64,000 nucleotides of DNA from Parabacteroides faecalis (GCF_022809355.1 NZ_JAKZMM010000002.1:62001-126000), one strand, 5' to 3'. Numbered from the stretch's first letter, positions 10,566-19,258 are shown. The notes: generated from the sequence alone by a model not told the origin. A program made the numbers and translations.

Positions 10566-10573
10566 CAAAAGTA
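10566..10573 (-). promoter_or_regulatory. Candidate -7 box for the tandem SusC/SusD operon
   Basis: On the minus strand this reads TACTTTTG, matching the Bacteroidetes -7 consensus TAnnTTTG. No good TTTG -33 box lies at the usual distance, so activator or alternative-sigma dependence is possible. The transcript would start near 10559 and carry a leader of about 300 nt before the SusC ATG at 10262. Confidence 0.4.
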
Positions 10574-10705
10574 AAGGTTCTAAAGAATACTATATTTACA
10601 ATAATGATTTATTTATTACAAAAAATGATTTTAACAAAATATGCAAGGAGTTTCAAATATCTTCTCTACTAAGATAAAACCAACGAGGATTATTTTTAAT
10701 TCTCT

Positions 10706-10727
10706 CGAGAATCGTTTTCGGTTCTCG
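10706..10727. other. Perfect 9-bp stem-loop with TTTT loop
   Basis: CGAGAATCG and CGGTTCTCG pair over nine positions (one T-G wobble) around TTTT, followed on the plus strand by a U-rich stretch (TTTATCTTATTTT). It looks like an intrinsic terminator on the plus strand, yet no plus-strand gene precedes it in this divergent gap. It may end a small untranslated transcript or be a DNA-binding site. Confidence 0.4.
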
Positions 10728-10873
10728 TTTATCTTATTTTAGGATATTACCAACACCTATTTGGAAAGTAGTAAAATCAGTTTCCGAGGCCTTATTACCG
10801 GCTACATGAAACAATAGCATCCTCCTCTAAGCAACCGGCTCATTATCTCCATACAAAAAAGTAGATAAATTGT

Positions 10874-10881
10874 TATATTTG
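10874..10881 (+). promoter_or_regulatory. Candidate -7 box for DPP-IV and lipA
   Basis: TATATTTG fits TAnnTTTG exactly and would start transcription near 10888, about 50 nt before the DPP-IV ATG. No clear -33 TTTG is present. Confidence 0.5.
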
Positions 10882-10937
10882 CCCTCTGAAAAGAGGCCGT
10901 GGGGCTTTAGGTGTAAAAAATCAAGGAAAGAATAAAT

Positions 10938-13109
10938 ATGAAACGAATCAGTATGGCACTGCTGTTTTCGGCTTGTGTGGCCGGAAGCTGGGCTCAGCAA
11001 GGAAGTGAGCCAATAGATTTGAAAGAGATTACAAGCGGAAAGTTCCGGCAGATTACCAATGTAGGAGAAATGCGGTCGCTGCCCGATGGCGAGCATTATA
11101 CGGCCATGAATCCGAAACGGACGATGATTGTGAAGTATTCTTATCGTACCGGCAATCCGGTGGATACTTTATTCAACGTAGCTACTGCCCGCGAATGTAC
11201 GATCGATAAGTTCGACAATTACGAAATCAGTAGCACCGGACATCGGATCCTGATTCTTTGTGATGTAGAATCGATTTACCGCCGTTCCACACAAGCAACG
11301 GTTTATGATTATGACGTGCGCCGTAATTACCTGAAACCGCTGAGCGATGCTCCGGGTAAGCAGATGATTCCGACTTTTTCTCCGGATGGCCGTATGTGTG
11401 CCTACGTGAAAGATAATAACATCTGGATCCGTAAGTTTGATTATGATACGGAAATACAGATTACCAAAGACGGCAAACAGAATGCTATTCTGAACGGTAT
11501 CACCGACTGGGTTTATGAAGAAGAGTTTTCGGTAACTAACCTGATGGCTTGGTCGCCCGACAGTAAAATCCTCGCTTTTGTCCGCTCCGATGAATCGGAA
11601 GTACCGGAATACTCCATGCAGATTTATGGCGACGGCCTGTATCCCGGTTATTACAACTTCAAATACCCGAAAGCCGGCGAGAAAAACTCAACGGTATCGG
11701 TCATGGCTTATAATATAGAAAGCAAGGATACCAAGAAGCTGGATATTCCGATGGATGCCGACGACTATATTCTGCGTATCACCTTTACGACGAAACCCGA
11801 ACAACTGGCAGTCATGACCTTGAACCGCCAGCAGAACCGTTTCAATATGTTTTATACGAATCCGAAGAGTGGTGTTTCCAAGCTGATCCTGAAAGATGAG
11901 AACAAATGTTATGTAGATTCAGAGTGGCTGACTTCCATTCATTTTATGGAAAGCGGTTTCACCTACGTCAGCGAACAGGATGGTTATTCTCACATCTACC
12001 TGTATTCTCCGACAGGCGTCATGCAGCGCCAGATCACCAAAGGGAACTGGGATGTCACGGCTTTATTGGGTTATGACGAACTGACCAAAACGACATATTA
12101 CGAATCGGCCGAAGAAAGTCCGCTCCGCCGGGCTGTCTATAAGATCGATGCCAAAGGTGTCAAGACGAAGTTATCAACGAAAGAAGGAACGAACCATGCT
12201 GATTTCAGCGCGAACTTCGCCTATTACGTCAATCGTTTCTCGAATGTCAATACGCCGATGCAGATCACAGTCAACGAAACGAAGAAGAATCGGGTACTGC
12301 GCGTACTTCAAGACAATACGGCACTCACCAAGAAGCTGGCAGCCAAATCTTATTCTCCGAAAGAATTCATGACCGTTACGACAAAATCCGGTTATGAATT
12401 GAATGCCTGGATGGTGAAACCGGTTAACTTCAACAAGAACAAGAAATATCCGGTCCTGATGGTTCAGTACAGTGGTCCGAATTCTCAACAAGTATTGGAT
12501 CAGTACGGCATGGATTGGGAACAATATCTGGCATCAAAAGGAATCATTGTTGTTTCAGTTGATGGACGTGGAACCGGTGCCCGTGGAGAAGCTTTCCGCA
12601 AATGTACTTACATGAAGATGGGAATCCTGGAATCACAAGACCAGGTTGAAGCCGCCCAGGCTTTAGGCGAACAGCCTTATATTGACAAGAACCGGATGGC
12701 AATCTGGGGCTGGAGTTTCGGTGGATACAATACGCTGATGGCTTTGTCTGTCGGAAAAGGAACCTTTAAGGTGGGTATCGCAGTAGCACCTCCAACCGAC
12801 TGGAAATACTATGATACCGTTTATACCGAACGATACATGCGTACGCCCCAGGAGAACTTTGAAGGCTATGCAGAAACATCTCCGTTGCGTCGTGTGAAGG
12901 ACCTGCAAGGAAAACTATTGCTGATCCACGGAACAGCCGACGACAACGTACACTTCATGCAATCGCTGGAATATGCCGAAGCATTGGTTCAGGCCGGAAA
13001 ACAATTTGACATGCACGTCTATAAAGACCGCAATCATGGTATTTCGGGAGGAAACACCCGTTATCACTTATACACCAAAATGTCTAATTATTTGTTCGAT
13101 AATCTATAA
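10938..13109 (+). CDS. Dipeptidyl peptidase IV (S9B serine peptidase)
   Basis: 723 residues, the usual DPP-IV size. An N-terminal signal peptide (ending near AGSWAQ) sends it to the periplasm, where it would release X-Pro or X-Ala dipeptides from peptide N-termini. The beta-propeller half (about 60-470) contains the double-Glu substrate anchor in DWVYEEEFSVTNLMAWSPD. The alpha/beta-hydrolase half has the nucleophile serine in AIWGWSFGGYNT, the aspartate in LLIHGTADDNVHF and the histidine in YKDRNHGISGGNT. All catalytic elements are intact. The lipA start follows its stop by 2 bp, so the two are co-transcribed. Confidence 0.95.
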   Translation: MKRISMALLFSACVAGSWAQQGSEPIDLKEITSGKFRQITNVGEMRSLPDGEHYTAMNPKRTMIVKYSYRTGNPVDTLFNVATARECTIDKFDNYEISSTGHRILILCDVESIYRRSTQATVYDYDVRRNYLKPLSDAPGKQMIPTFSPDGRMCAYVKDNNIWIRKFDYDTEIQITKDGKQNAILNGITDWVYEEEFSVTNLMAWSPDSKILAFVRSDESEVPEYSMQIYGDGLYPGYYNFKYPKAGEKNSTVSVMAYNIESKDTKKLDIPMDADDYILRITFTTKPEQLAVMTLNRQQNRFNMFYTNPKSGVSKLILKDENKCYVDSEWLTSIHFMESGFTYVSEQDGYSHIYLYSPTGVMQRQITKGNWDVTALLGYDELTKTTYYESAEESPLRRAVYKIDAKGVKTKLSTKEGTNHADFSANFAYYVNRFSNVNTPMQITVNETKKNRVLRVLQDNTALTKKLAAKSYSPKEFMTVTTKSGYELNAWMVKPVNFNKNKKYPVLMVQYSGPNSQQVLDQYGMDWEQYLASKGIIVVSVDGRGTGARGEAFRKCTYMKMGILESQDQVEAAQALGEQPYIDKNRMAIWGWSFGGYNTLMALSVGKGTFKVGIAVAPPTDWKYYDTVYTERYMRTPQENFEGYAETSPLRRVKDLQGKLLLIHGTADDNVHFMQSLEYAEALVQAGKQFDMHVYKDRNHGISGGNTRYHLYTKMSNYLFDNL

Positions 13110-13111
13110 AC

Positions 13112-13957
13112 ATGGCAGAACATATCAAGAAGCCGGATTGGTTGAAAATCCGGCTTCGTGGAAATGAACATTTCACGCAGACAAAGCGAATCGTTGAATC
13201 GCATTGCCTGCATACCATTTGTACCAGCGGTAAATGTCCGAATATGGGCGAATGCTGGAGCCGAGGAACAGCAACCTTCATGATCGGAGGTGATATCTGT
13301 ACCCGTTCGTGCCGCTTCTGTAACACCCTGACCGGTAAACCGCTTCCGTTGGATCCGAAAGAGCCGGAAAATGTAGCGGAAAGTATCCGGCTGATGCAGT
13401 TGAAACATGCTGTTGTTACTTCCGTAGACCGTGACGATCTGCCCGACTTAGGCGCTTTCCACTGGGCAGCAACCATCCGGGCCATCAAGCAAGTCAATCC
13501 GGAAACAACACTTGAAGTATTGATTCCCGACTTCCAGGGCAAGCTGGAACTGGTTGATCAGGTCATTGACGCCGCTCCCGAAATCATCTCACACAACATG
13601 GAAACCATCCGGCGCATTACACCTTTGGTACGCAGTGCCGCCCGTTATGAGGTGAGTCTTTCGGTTTTGCAACATATCGCGTCGCGTAATATCGTTGCCA
13701 AAACAGGTATCATGGTTGGACTCGGAGAAACAGAAGAAGAAGTCTGTGAACTGATGGATGATGTATTGGCTGTCGGCGTTTCGGTACTGACCATCGGACA
13801 ATACTTACAGCCTTCGCGTAAGAATATCCCGGTTTCGGCCTATATTCATCCCGATCAATTCGAGAAATACCGGACGATCGCCTTGGAAAAAGGCTTCAAA
13901 CATGTAGAAAGTGCTCCGCTGGTCCGTTCATCATACCATGCGGAGAAACATGTATAA
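13112..13957 (+). CDS. lipA: Lipoyl synthase LipA
   Basis: 281 residues. This radical-SAM enzyme inserts two sulfurs into octanoyl groups on lipoyl-dependent proteins such as the glycine cleavage H protein and 2-oxoacid dehydrogenase E2. Both iron-sulfur motifs are present: the auxiliary cluster CTSGKCPNMGEC (about 41-52) and the SAM cluster CTRSCRFC (about 67-74). The conserved core VVTSVDRDDLPDLGA and the C-terminal HVESAPLVRSSYHAE also fit. It lies 2 bp after DPP-IV with no promoter between. The membership is one of position; I know of no functional link between the two. Confidence 0.97.
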   Translation: MAEHIKKPDWLKIRLRGNEHFTQTKRIVESHCLHTICTSGKCPNMGECWSRGTATFMIGGDICTRSCRFCNTLTGKPLPLDPKEPENVAESIRLMQLKHAVVTSVDRDDLPDLGAFHWAATIRAIKQVNPETTLEVLIPDFQGKLELVDQVIDAAPEIISHNMETIRRITPLVRSAARYEVSLSVLQHIASRNIVAKTGIMVGLGETEEEVCELMDDVLAVGVSVLTIGQYLQPSRKNIPVSAYIHPDQFEKYRTIALEKGFKHVESAPLVRSSYHAEKHV

Positions 13958-14130
13958 ATGAGTGTCTGTCGGATATTCATTCAGAAAAACAGAACTTTTT
14001 ATGGTACATTTTTGTTCTTATATTGAAACTGATCAAAAAACACAAGTGGAGACACAGACAACTCCGCCAAATTCATTGGAAATGAAAGAAAAGAGTATGA
14101 TCAGACAGAACTGAAATAAGAACAAGAATT

Positions 14131-15288
14131 ATGAATCGTATCAGAAAAAGTTGGGAAAATCAAGCTCTCGGAATATTGCCGTTATTGTTGTTTTTATTAC
14201 TGGATAATTATATTTCCTACCTTCATGCCTACACAATATCGGCAATATTCTGCGTTTTGAGTATGTTTGTCTTCCACATCCTGCGGAAAAACAAAATCTA
14301 CTCATTCATGTTATTGCCATCTTTTCTTACCCTCGTTCTATATGCTTTCTTTTTAATCTTTATGCGAGTGGAAGAAGTGCTGGCTGTTTATACTCCACTC
14401 ATCACAGAAATCCTTTTCGTGATTGTTCTAACGTTGGTCAAGGTTGTCAAGAAACCATTGTTGCATCGTGTGCGCGACTCTCAGCATCCGGCCTATGAAA
14501 AGACGCATAACCTGACCATGCTGAATGAATTCTTCTTCATTGCCCAGCTCTTCCGCAATCTGTGTATTCTTCACTTGCTAGGAATTGCATTCTACAATAT
14601 CCTACCGGACGGCATGAAAGATATCCGTTTCAACCGTTTTCTGTATAGGGATTTGGTATTGATTATCGGTATTGCAGTCGTTGCTTACGAACAAATTCGC
14701 TTACTGATGCTGCAAGGTCGCCTGAAGAAAGAAATGTGGTTGCCGGTTCTCAACGACAAAGGTTCAGTTATCGGTTGTATCGCTTATTCCGTCAGTCGTC
14801 TGCTGCCTAAAAAATACTATCACCCGATTGTGCGGGTTGCATTAATACACAACGGAATGCTTTATTTAGCCAAACGAAGCGAATATGCATACGTATCCGC
14901 GTCCCTGATAGATTATCCGTTTTATCGTTATGTCCTGTTCCGCCAGAGCATTGAATCGGCAGCACAACAGGCAATCGAAAAACTAAAGACACTGACAGGC
15001 AAGATCAGTCCGAAGTTATTAATCCGATATACGTTTGAGAACGAAAAGATAAAACACCAGGTTTCCCTATTTATCATTCGTATCTCCGACGAAAACGTTC
15101 TGGAACAATACAAAGAAATACAAGACGGAAAACTATGGTCCATTCAGCAAATTGAGGAAAACTTGGGAAAAGGAATCTTCTCTATTTACTTTGAACGTGA
15201 GTTTTCCTATCTGAAGAACACGGTTCTCCTTGCAGAAAGTTTCTGTAATTGCGAACAAGAAGCGACGGAACAAGAGAAAAAGGATTAA
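14131..15288 (+). CDS. Polytopic membrane protein with degenerate Nudix-like C-terminal domain
   Basis: 385 residues. The first half has about six hydrophobic segments (near 14-30, 33-50, 57-75, 82-103, 145-160 and 172-188). From about residue 205 a soluble tail begins with YHPIVRVALIHNGMLYLAKR and continues with DYPFYRYVLFRQSIESAAQQAI, which follows the Nudix fold pattern. The catalytic Nudix box (GX5EX7REUXEEXGU) is missing: no REXXEE is present where it should lie. It therefore probably does not hydrolyse nucleotides and may bind a ligand instead. Its 3' end overlaps the convergent phosphoesterase by 4 bp. The Nudix relation is inferred from the pattern only. Confidence 0.75.
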   Translation: MNRIRKSWENQALGILPLLLFLLLDNYISYLHAYTISAIFCVLSMFVFHILRKNKIYSFMLLPSFLTLVLYAFFLIFMRVEEVLAVYTPLITEILFVIVLTLVKVVKKPLLHRVRDSQHPAYEKTHNLTMLNEFFFIAQLFRNLCILHLLGIAFYNILPDGMKDIRFNRFLYRDLVLIIGIAVVAYEQIRLLMLQGRLKKEMWLPVLNDKGSVIGCIAYSVSRLLPKKYYHPIVRVALIHNGMLYLAKRSEYAYVSASLIDYPFYRYVLFRQSIESAAQQAIEKLKTLTGKISPKLLIRYTFENEKIKHQVSLFIIRISDENVLEQYKEIQDGKLWSIQQIEENLGKGIFSIYFEREFSYLKNTVLLAESFCNCEQEATEQEKKD

Positions 15289-15779
15289 CGATTCCCCAAT
15301 TCAATCACTTCCAGATCCTTGATCTTATCCCCGTCTATCACAAAACGCAATAAGGTTCGTTTCAGGTGAAAGCCGCTTTTCCCGGCTGCTCCCGGATTCA
15401 TATACAGGCAAGACAAGGTTGGATCAAATGCCACTTTCAGTATATGTGAATGCCCGGCTATAAACAATTGAGGACGCGTATCAAAGAGTTCTTTCCGGAT
15501 TTCAGGATTATAACGTCCCGGATAACCGCCGATATGCGTCATCATCACCCGGACTTGTTCTACCTGGAAATGCGCAATCTTCGGATATTCCAACCGAAGA
15601 TTCTGTCCGTCTATATTGCCATAAACTGCCCGTAAAGGATGAATAGAAGCCAAACGGACCGCCAACTCGTCCGAACCAATATCTCCGGCGTGCCAGATTT
15701 CATCACAATCCGCAAAGTATTTCAAGTATTTATCATCCCAATAACCATGGGTATCTGATAATAGTCCAATTTTTCTCAT
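15285..15779 (-). CDS. YfcE/MJ0936-type metallophosphoesterase
   Basis: 164 residues, full length for this small calcineurin-like phosphodiesterase family. Metal-binding motifs appear in order: LLSDTHGYWDD (D, H), IWHAGDIGS (GD), YGNIDGQNLR (GN-D), MMTHIGGYPG (TH) and IAGHSHILK (GHSH). It is a cytosolic phosphodiesterase or phosphatase acting on an unknown substrate. It diverges from ppk1 and overlaps the membrane protein gene by 4 bp at its 3' end. A TACTTTTG -7 box sits 20 bp before its ATG. Confidence 0.93.
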   Translation of the reverse strand: MRKIGLLSDTHGYWDDKYLKYFADCDEIWHAGDIGSDELAVRLASIHPLRAVYGNIDGQNLRLEYPKIAHFQVEQVRVMMTHIGGYPGRYNPEIRKELFDTRPQLFIAGHSHILKVAFDPTLSCLYMNPGAAGKSGFHLKRTLLRFVIDGDKIKDLEVIELGNR

Positions 15780-15799
15780 AATTCGATTCGTTTGTTTAG

Positions 15800-15807
15800 C
15801 AAAAGTA
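15800..15807 (-). promoter_or_regulatory. -7 box for the metallophosphoesterase
   Basis: Minus-strand TACTTTTG (TAnnTTTG). The transcript would start near 15793, leaving a leader of about 14 nt before the ATG at 15779. No -33 TTTG is seen. Confidence 0.45.
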
Positions 15808-15838
15808 TCTATATTTACGATTCCAAGCGAAGCTTAGT

Positions 15839-17920
15839 ATGGAAAATATGTATCGATATTTCAAACGGGATATTAGTTGGCTGTCCTTCAACTATCGAGT
15901 ATTGATGGAAGCCGAAGATGAATCGCTACCAGTATATGAACGGATCAAGTTTCTCTCGATTTATTCATCCAATCTGGAGGAATTCTATGAAATTCGTGTG
16001 GCCGAACATCGGGGTGTGATCATGAAGAAGAGTTATGCCGAAGAGAGTTCGGAAGAAGCCGAAGAAACTTTGGCTGAAATCACCCGTGAAGTGAATTGGC
16101 AGCAACAAGAATACAAACGGGTTTTCCGGGAAGTCGTAGCCGAACTGGAACGTCAACACATTCATCTCTATCTTGACAGCCGGCCGGAACCTTTCCATGA
16201 AGCGTTTGTCCAGAACTTCTTTAATGAGGAAGTCTTTCCGTTCCTGGCTCCGGTGATGATCCAGAAAGATGATATCCGGACCTTCATTCGCGACCGTCGT
16301 TTGTATCTGGTCATTCGAATGACCAAAAAGAGACATGACAAAGAGAGCTGTACCGAAGCAAAGCAAGTCCCGTATCAATATGCCCTGATGAAAATCCCCT
16401 ACTCGAAAGTGCCTCGCTTCATTGAATTACCCAGTCACGAAGGAAAACATTACATCATGTTCATCGATGATATCATCCGGGCAAACTTATCCTCTATTTT
16501 CCCGGGTTACGACATTGATTCGTGCTACAACATCAAGATATCGCGGGATGCCGACATTTATCTGGAAGATGAAACCAGCAGCAGTATTGTCGAGAATATC
16601 CGTAAGAAACTGAAGAAACGTAAGATCGGTGCTTTGAGTCGTTTCATGTACGACATGAGTATGCCGGATGATTTCCTCGACTTTTTATGCAAGGCTTTTA
16701 ATATCGCGGAAGAAGATCTGGTGAAAGGCGGACGTTATCATAATCTGCAAGACTTGGCCAAACTGCCTAACCCACGAGGGAAAGAGTTGGAACGACAAGT
16801 TCCTTCGCCTATGCGAGTGCCTTTCTTGGATGAAATGGGTTCCATGTTTCGGGCAGTCAAGAAACGGGATGTATTCCTGCATTTTCCATATCAGTCGTTC
16901 GATTACTTGATCCGCCTACTGATGGAAGCGGCCTTCGATCCGAAGGTAGAAGAGATTAAGATTACGCAATATCGGGTTGCCGAAAATTCAGCCGTGATCA
17001 ATACACTAGTCAGTGCCGCCCAAAACGGAAAGAAAGTGACTGTCTTTGTAGAACTGAAAGCCCGCTTCGACGAAGAGAACAACATGAGTGCCGCCGAACG
17101 GATGAAACAGGCAGGTATCCGTATCATCTATAGTATTCCGGGCTTGAAAGTCCATGCCAAAGTAGCAGTTATCTTACGAAAGGATGCCGACGACGGACGG
17201 AAGCGAAAAGACATAGCTTACCTCAGTACCGGCAACTTCAACGAGAAGACGGCCCGCATTTATTCGGATATGGCTTTGCTGACTTGTAATGCTGCTTTAG
17301 TACAAGACATCAACAAGGTATTTGCCGTATTGGAAGGTCGTTTGTCGAACCCGACTTTCTCCCATTTGCTTGTGGCACGTTTTAATATGGTGCCTGAACT
17401 GGAACAGATGATCGAACGGGAAATCGAACATGTACGCCAGGGACGAAGGGGAAGGATTGTCCTCAAGATGAACGGCCTGCATGACAAGCACATGATTGAT
17501 TGCCTGTATCATGCCAGTGAATGTGGCGTGGAAATTGATCTGATTGTCCGGGGAATTTGTTGCCTGGTGCCTAATCAGCCTTATAGTCAGCATATCCGGA
17601 TCACACGAATCGTGGATATGTTTCTCGAACATGCCCGCGTATGGTACTTCTACAATGATGGGAAAGAAGACTTATACCTGACATCGGCCGACTGGATGCG
17701 GAGAAACCTGAACCGCCGCATTGAAACGGCGTTCCCGATCTTGGATCCTGACATCAAACAGCAGATTATCGATATCCTGCAAATCCAGTTAAAAGACAAT
17801 GTCAAGGCTTGCTGGATTGATGAGCACCTGAAGAATATCCCGAAGGTAGATGATCATCCGGAAAAGGTCTGTGCACAGCTGGCAACTTATGCCTACATTA
17901 AAAACAATCCTATCGGATAA
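15839..17920 (+). CDS. ppk1: Polyphosphate kinase 1
   Basis: 693 residues, full length. PPK1 polymerises the gamma-phosphate of ATP into inorganic polyphosphate. N-domain: YFKRDISWLSFNYRVL and LSIYSSNLEEFYEIRVAEHRG. The middle domain has FLHFPYQSFDYLIRLLMEAA. The C1 domain carries the phospho-accepting histidine in GLKVHAKVAVILRK and the STGNFNEKTARIYSDMALL block. The C2 domain has LTSADWMRRNLNRRIETAFPI. The next gene follows by 5 bp, so the two probably share a transcript. A second in-frame ATG three codons in is possible as the start. Confidence 0.97.
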   Translation: MENMYRYFKRDISWLSFNYRVLMEAEDESLPVYERIKFLSIYSSNLEEFYEIRVAEHRGVIMKKSYAEESSEEAEETLAEITREVNWQQQEYKRVFREVVAELERQHIHLYLDSRPEPFHEAFVQNFFNEEVFPFLAPVMIQKDDIRTFIRDRRLYLVIRMTKKRHDKESCTEAKQVPYQYALMKIPYSKVPRFIELPSHEGKHYIMFIDDIIRANLSSIFPGYDIDSCYNIKISRDADIYLEDETSSSIVENIRKKLKKRKIGALSRFMYDMSMPDDFLDFLCKAFNIAEEDLVKGGRYHNLQDLAKLPNPRGKELERQVPSPMRVPFLDEMGSMFRAVKKRDVFLHFPYQSFDYLIRLLMEAAFDPKVEEIKITQYRVAENSAVINTLVSAAQNGKKVTVFVELKARFDEENNMSAAERMKQAGIRIIYSIPGLKVHAKVAVILRKDADDGRKRKDIAYLSTGNFNEKTARIYSDMALLTCNAALVQDINKVFAVLEGRLSNPTFSHLLVARFNMVPELEQMIEREIEHVRQGRRGRIVLKMNGLHDKHMIDCLYHASECGVEIDLIVRGICCLVPNQPYSQHIRITRIVDMFLEHARVWYFYNDGKEDLYLTSADWMRRNLNRRIETAFPILDPDIKQQIIDILQIQLKDNVKACWIDEHLKNIPKVDDHPEKVCAQLATYAYIKNNPIG

Positions 17921-17925
17921 GGCGC

Positions 17926-18591
17926 ATGGACTGGACCGAATTTTATCCGTTTCTCTTTGGTATCGGACTGATCGCTGCGGTCATGCTGGCATATGGATTG
18001 GGCTTGCATGTAGGTAAACGGCAGGAACGAGTTGCCATCAGTCGGAAACGGTGGAAGCAAAAGCAATTCCTGATAGGCAGACATCAAACGGAGCGAGAAC
18101 AATATCTGGAGAAAATCCGATTCCTGGAAAAGGAACTCGGACGGATCAGCCTGGAATCAGCCGACTATCAGCAGAAGCTGGATGATATTGCTTTCTATCG
18201 GCAGAAGATTCTGATCTGTGAGCAGCAGATCAAACAACTCTCGTCGGCCGAAACAGAACATCCCGGCTTATCGCTCCTCTTGCAATTAAAGGAAGATCCG
18301 CAGCATACGAATCTTTCCCGGCAGGAATGGGAAACCTTGTTTGCCTTCACCGATCTGCTGTTCAACAACACGCTTTCATCTTTACAGGAGAAATATAACC
18401 TCACCCGCCATGAGCAAGAAATCTGTTGCCTGCTGAAGTGGCAGTTTTCCCGCAAGGAACAACTTGCCGTCTTCAACAATACATCCGAAGCACTTGCCAA
18501 ATCGAAGAACCGCCTCAAAAAGCGACTCCAGCTCGACGACAAGACCGATTTGGATTGGTTTGTCTGGCAACAGTGCTTAAACCAACACTGA
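17926..18591 (+). CDS. Membrane-anchored coiled-coil protein with C-terminal LuxR-like HTH
   Basis: 221 residues. One N-terminal membrane segment (about 7-27, FLFGIGLIAAVMLAYGLGLH) is followed by a basic stretch, a coiled coil rich in Glu, Lys and Gln (about 45-110) and a C-terminal helix-turn-helix region (about 165-210: LTRHEQEICCLLKWQFSRKE, then SKNRLKKRLQL). The tail resembles the HTH that ends many Bacteroidetes TPR regulators. It starts 5 bp after ppk1, so a membrane-tethered regulator may be co-expressed with polyphosphate synthesis. The DNA-binding role is inferred. It is followed immediately by the 42-bp repeat array. Confidence 0.75.
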   Translation: MDWTEFYPFLFGIGLIAAVMLAYGLGLHVGKRQERVAISRKRWKQKQFLIGRHQTEREQYLEKIRFLEKELGRISLESADYQQKLDDIAFYRQKILICEQQIKQLSSAETEHPGLSLLLQLKEDPQHTNLSRQEWETLFAFTDLLFNNTLSSLQEKYNLTRHEQEICCLLKWQFSRKEQLAVFNNTSEALAKSKNRLKKRLQLDDKTDLDWFVWQQCLNQH

Positions 18592-18620
18592 AACATCTCC
18601 CGAAAAGAGCGAAAAAGATT

Positions 18621-19039
18621 GCAGGAGCACATTTGATGCACCCAATTACCCGTTGCAAGGTCGCGTGAGCACATTTGATGCACCAAATCACCCGTTGCAA
18701 GGGTGCAAGGGTACATTTGATGTACCAAATCACTTGTTGCGAGGGTACAGGAGCAGATTGAAGATCGACAAACACCCCTTGCGGAGTTGCGTGGGCAGAT
18801 TGAAGACCGACAAACACCCCTTGCAGGGTCGCATGGACAAATTGATGACCGACAAATACCCGTGCAAGGTCGCATGGGCAGATTGATGACCGACAAACAC
18901 CCCTTGCGAGGCCGTATGGGCAGATTGATGACCGACAAATACCCGTTGCAAGGTCGCATGGGCAGATTGATGACCGACAAACACCCCTTGCGAGGCCGCA
19001 TGGGCAGATTGATGACCGACAAACACCTCCTGCAAGTCT
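18621..19039. repeat. Ten-unit 42-bp tandem array with two dyads per unit
   Basis: Ten units can be read: nine of 42 bp and one of 41 bp (unit 6, 18831-18871, lacking one base). Units 1-3 share ACATTTGATGCACCAAATC or a close variant. Units 4-10 share CAGATTGAWGAYCGACAAA. Units 7 and 9 (18872-18913 and 18956-18997) are identical, and units 6-7 versus 8-9 show an 84-bp dimer duplication. Each unit carries a dyad near its middle (perfect in unit 3: GGTACAT, TTG, ATGTACC) and a second about 21 bp on (CC-TTGCAA-GG or CCTTGC-GAGG). With no stop codon in the unit, long false ORFs appear in several frames on both strands. It fills the gap between the HTH gene and the DUF4837 gene. Confidence 0.93.
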
Positions 19040-19199
19040 GCAAGAGAGATTGCCTGCGTATCTTTTTCCTCCCTTATCTGTCCGCATTCCCCCCGTATTT
19101 TATCTTCCTTATCCTTATAAACCACTGAAAATCAATAAATAGAAAAGCATTCCATTTGTCCGCCCATAAAATAAAGGAATCTGATGAAGCCGCATTACC

Positions 19200-19229
19200 T
19201 TTGCCTCTGTACTTTTTCACTCATATTTG
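19200..19229 (+). promoter_or_regulatory. Promoter of the DUF4837 lipoprotein gene
   Basis: TTTG at 19200-19203 is followed after 18 bp by CATATTTG at 19222-19229, one mismatch from TAnnTTTG. Transcription would start near 19236, which supports the ATG at 19259 and rules out the in-frame ATG at 19184. Confidence 0.55.
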
Positions 19230-19258
19230 TTTATTCAGGTTTAATGGAAAATGGCTTT

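Larger units (their letters stand above)
10275..10937. other. AT-rich 660-bp divergent intergenic region
   Basis: The gap separates the minus-strand SusC operon from plus-strand DPP-IV. It holds the possible leader peptide and -7 box of the SusC operon, a stem-loop at 10706-10727, and a TATATTTG -7 box at 10874-10881 for DPP-IV. I see no further gene, RNA or repeat in it. Confidence 0.6.

Noticed and set aside
12148-13542. Several ORFs of 60-150 codons overlapping DPP-IV and lipA in other frames
   Set aside because: They overlap two genes with all catalytic motifs in place and have no supporting start or domain.
18195-19125. Long minus-strand ORFs with 14-residue repeats across the 42-bp array (for example 18195-19043 and 18515-19087)
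   Set aside because: The 42-bp unit has no stop codon in several frames, so repeats appear in many frames on both strands at once. The 41-bp unit breaks any shared frame, and no start signal or domain is present.
19184-19258. Longer N-terminus for the DUF4837 protein from ATG 19184
   Set aside because: The promoter at 19200-19229 lies inside that extension, and the lipoprotein signal begins at 19259.
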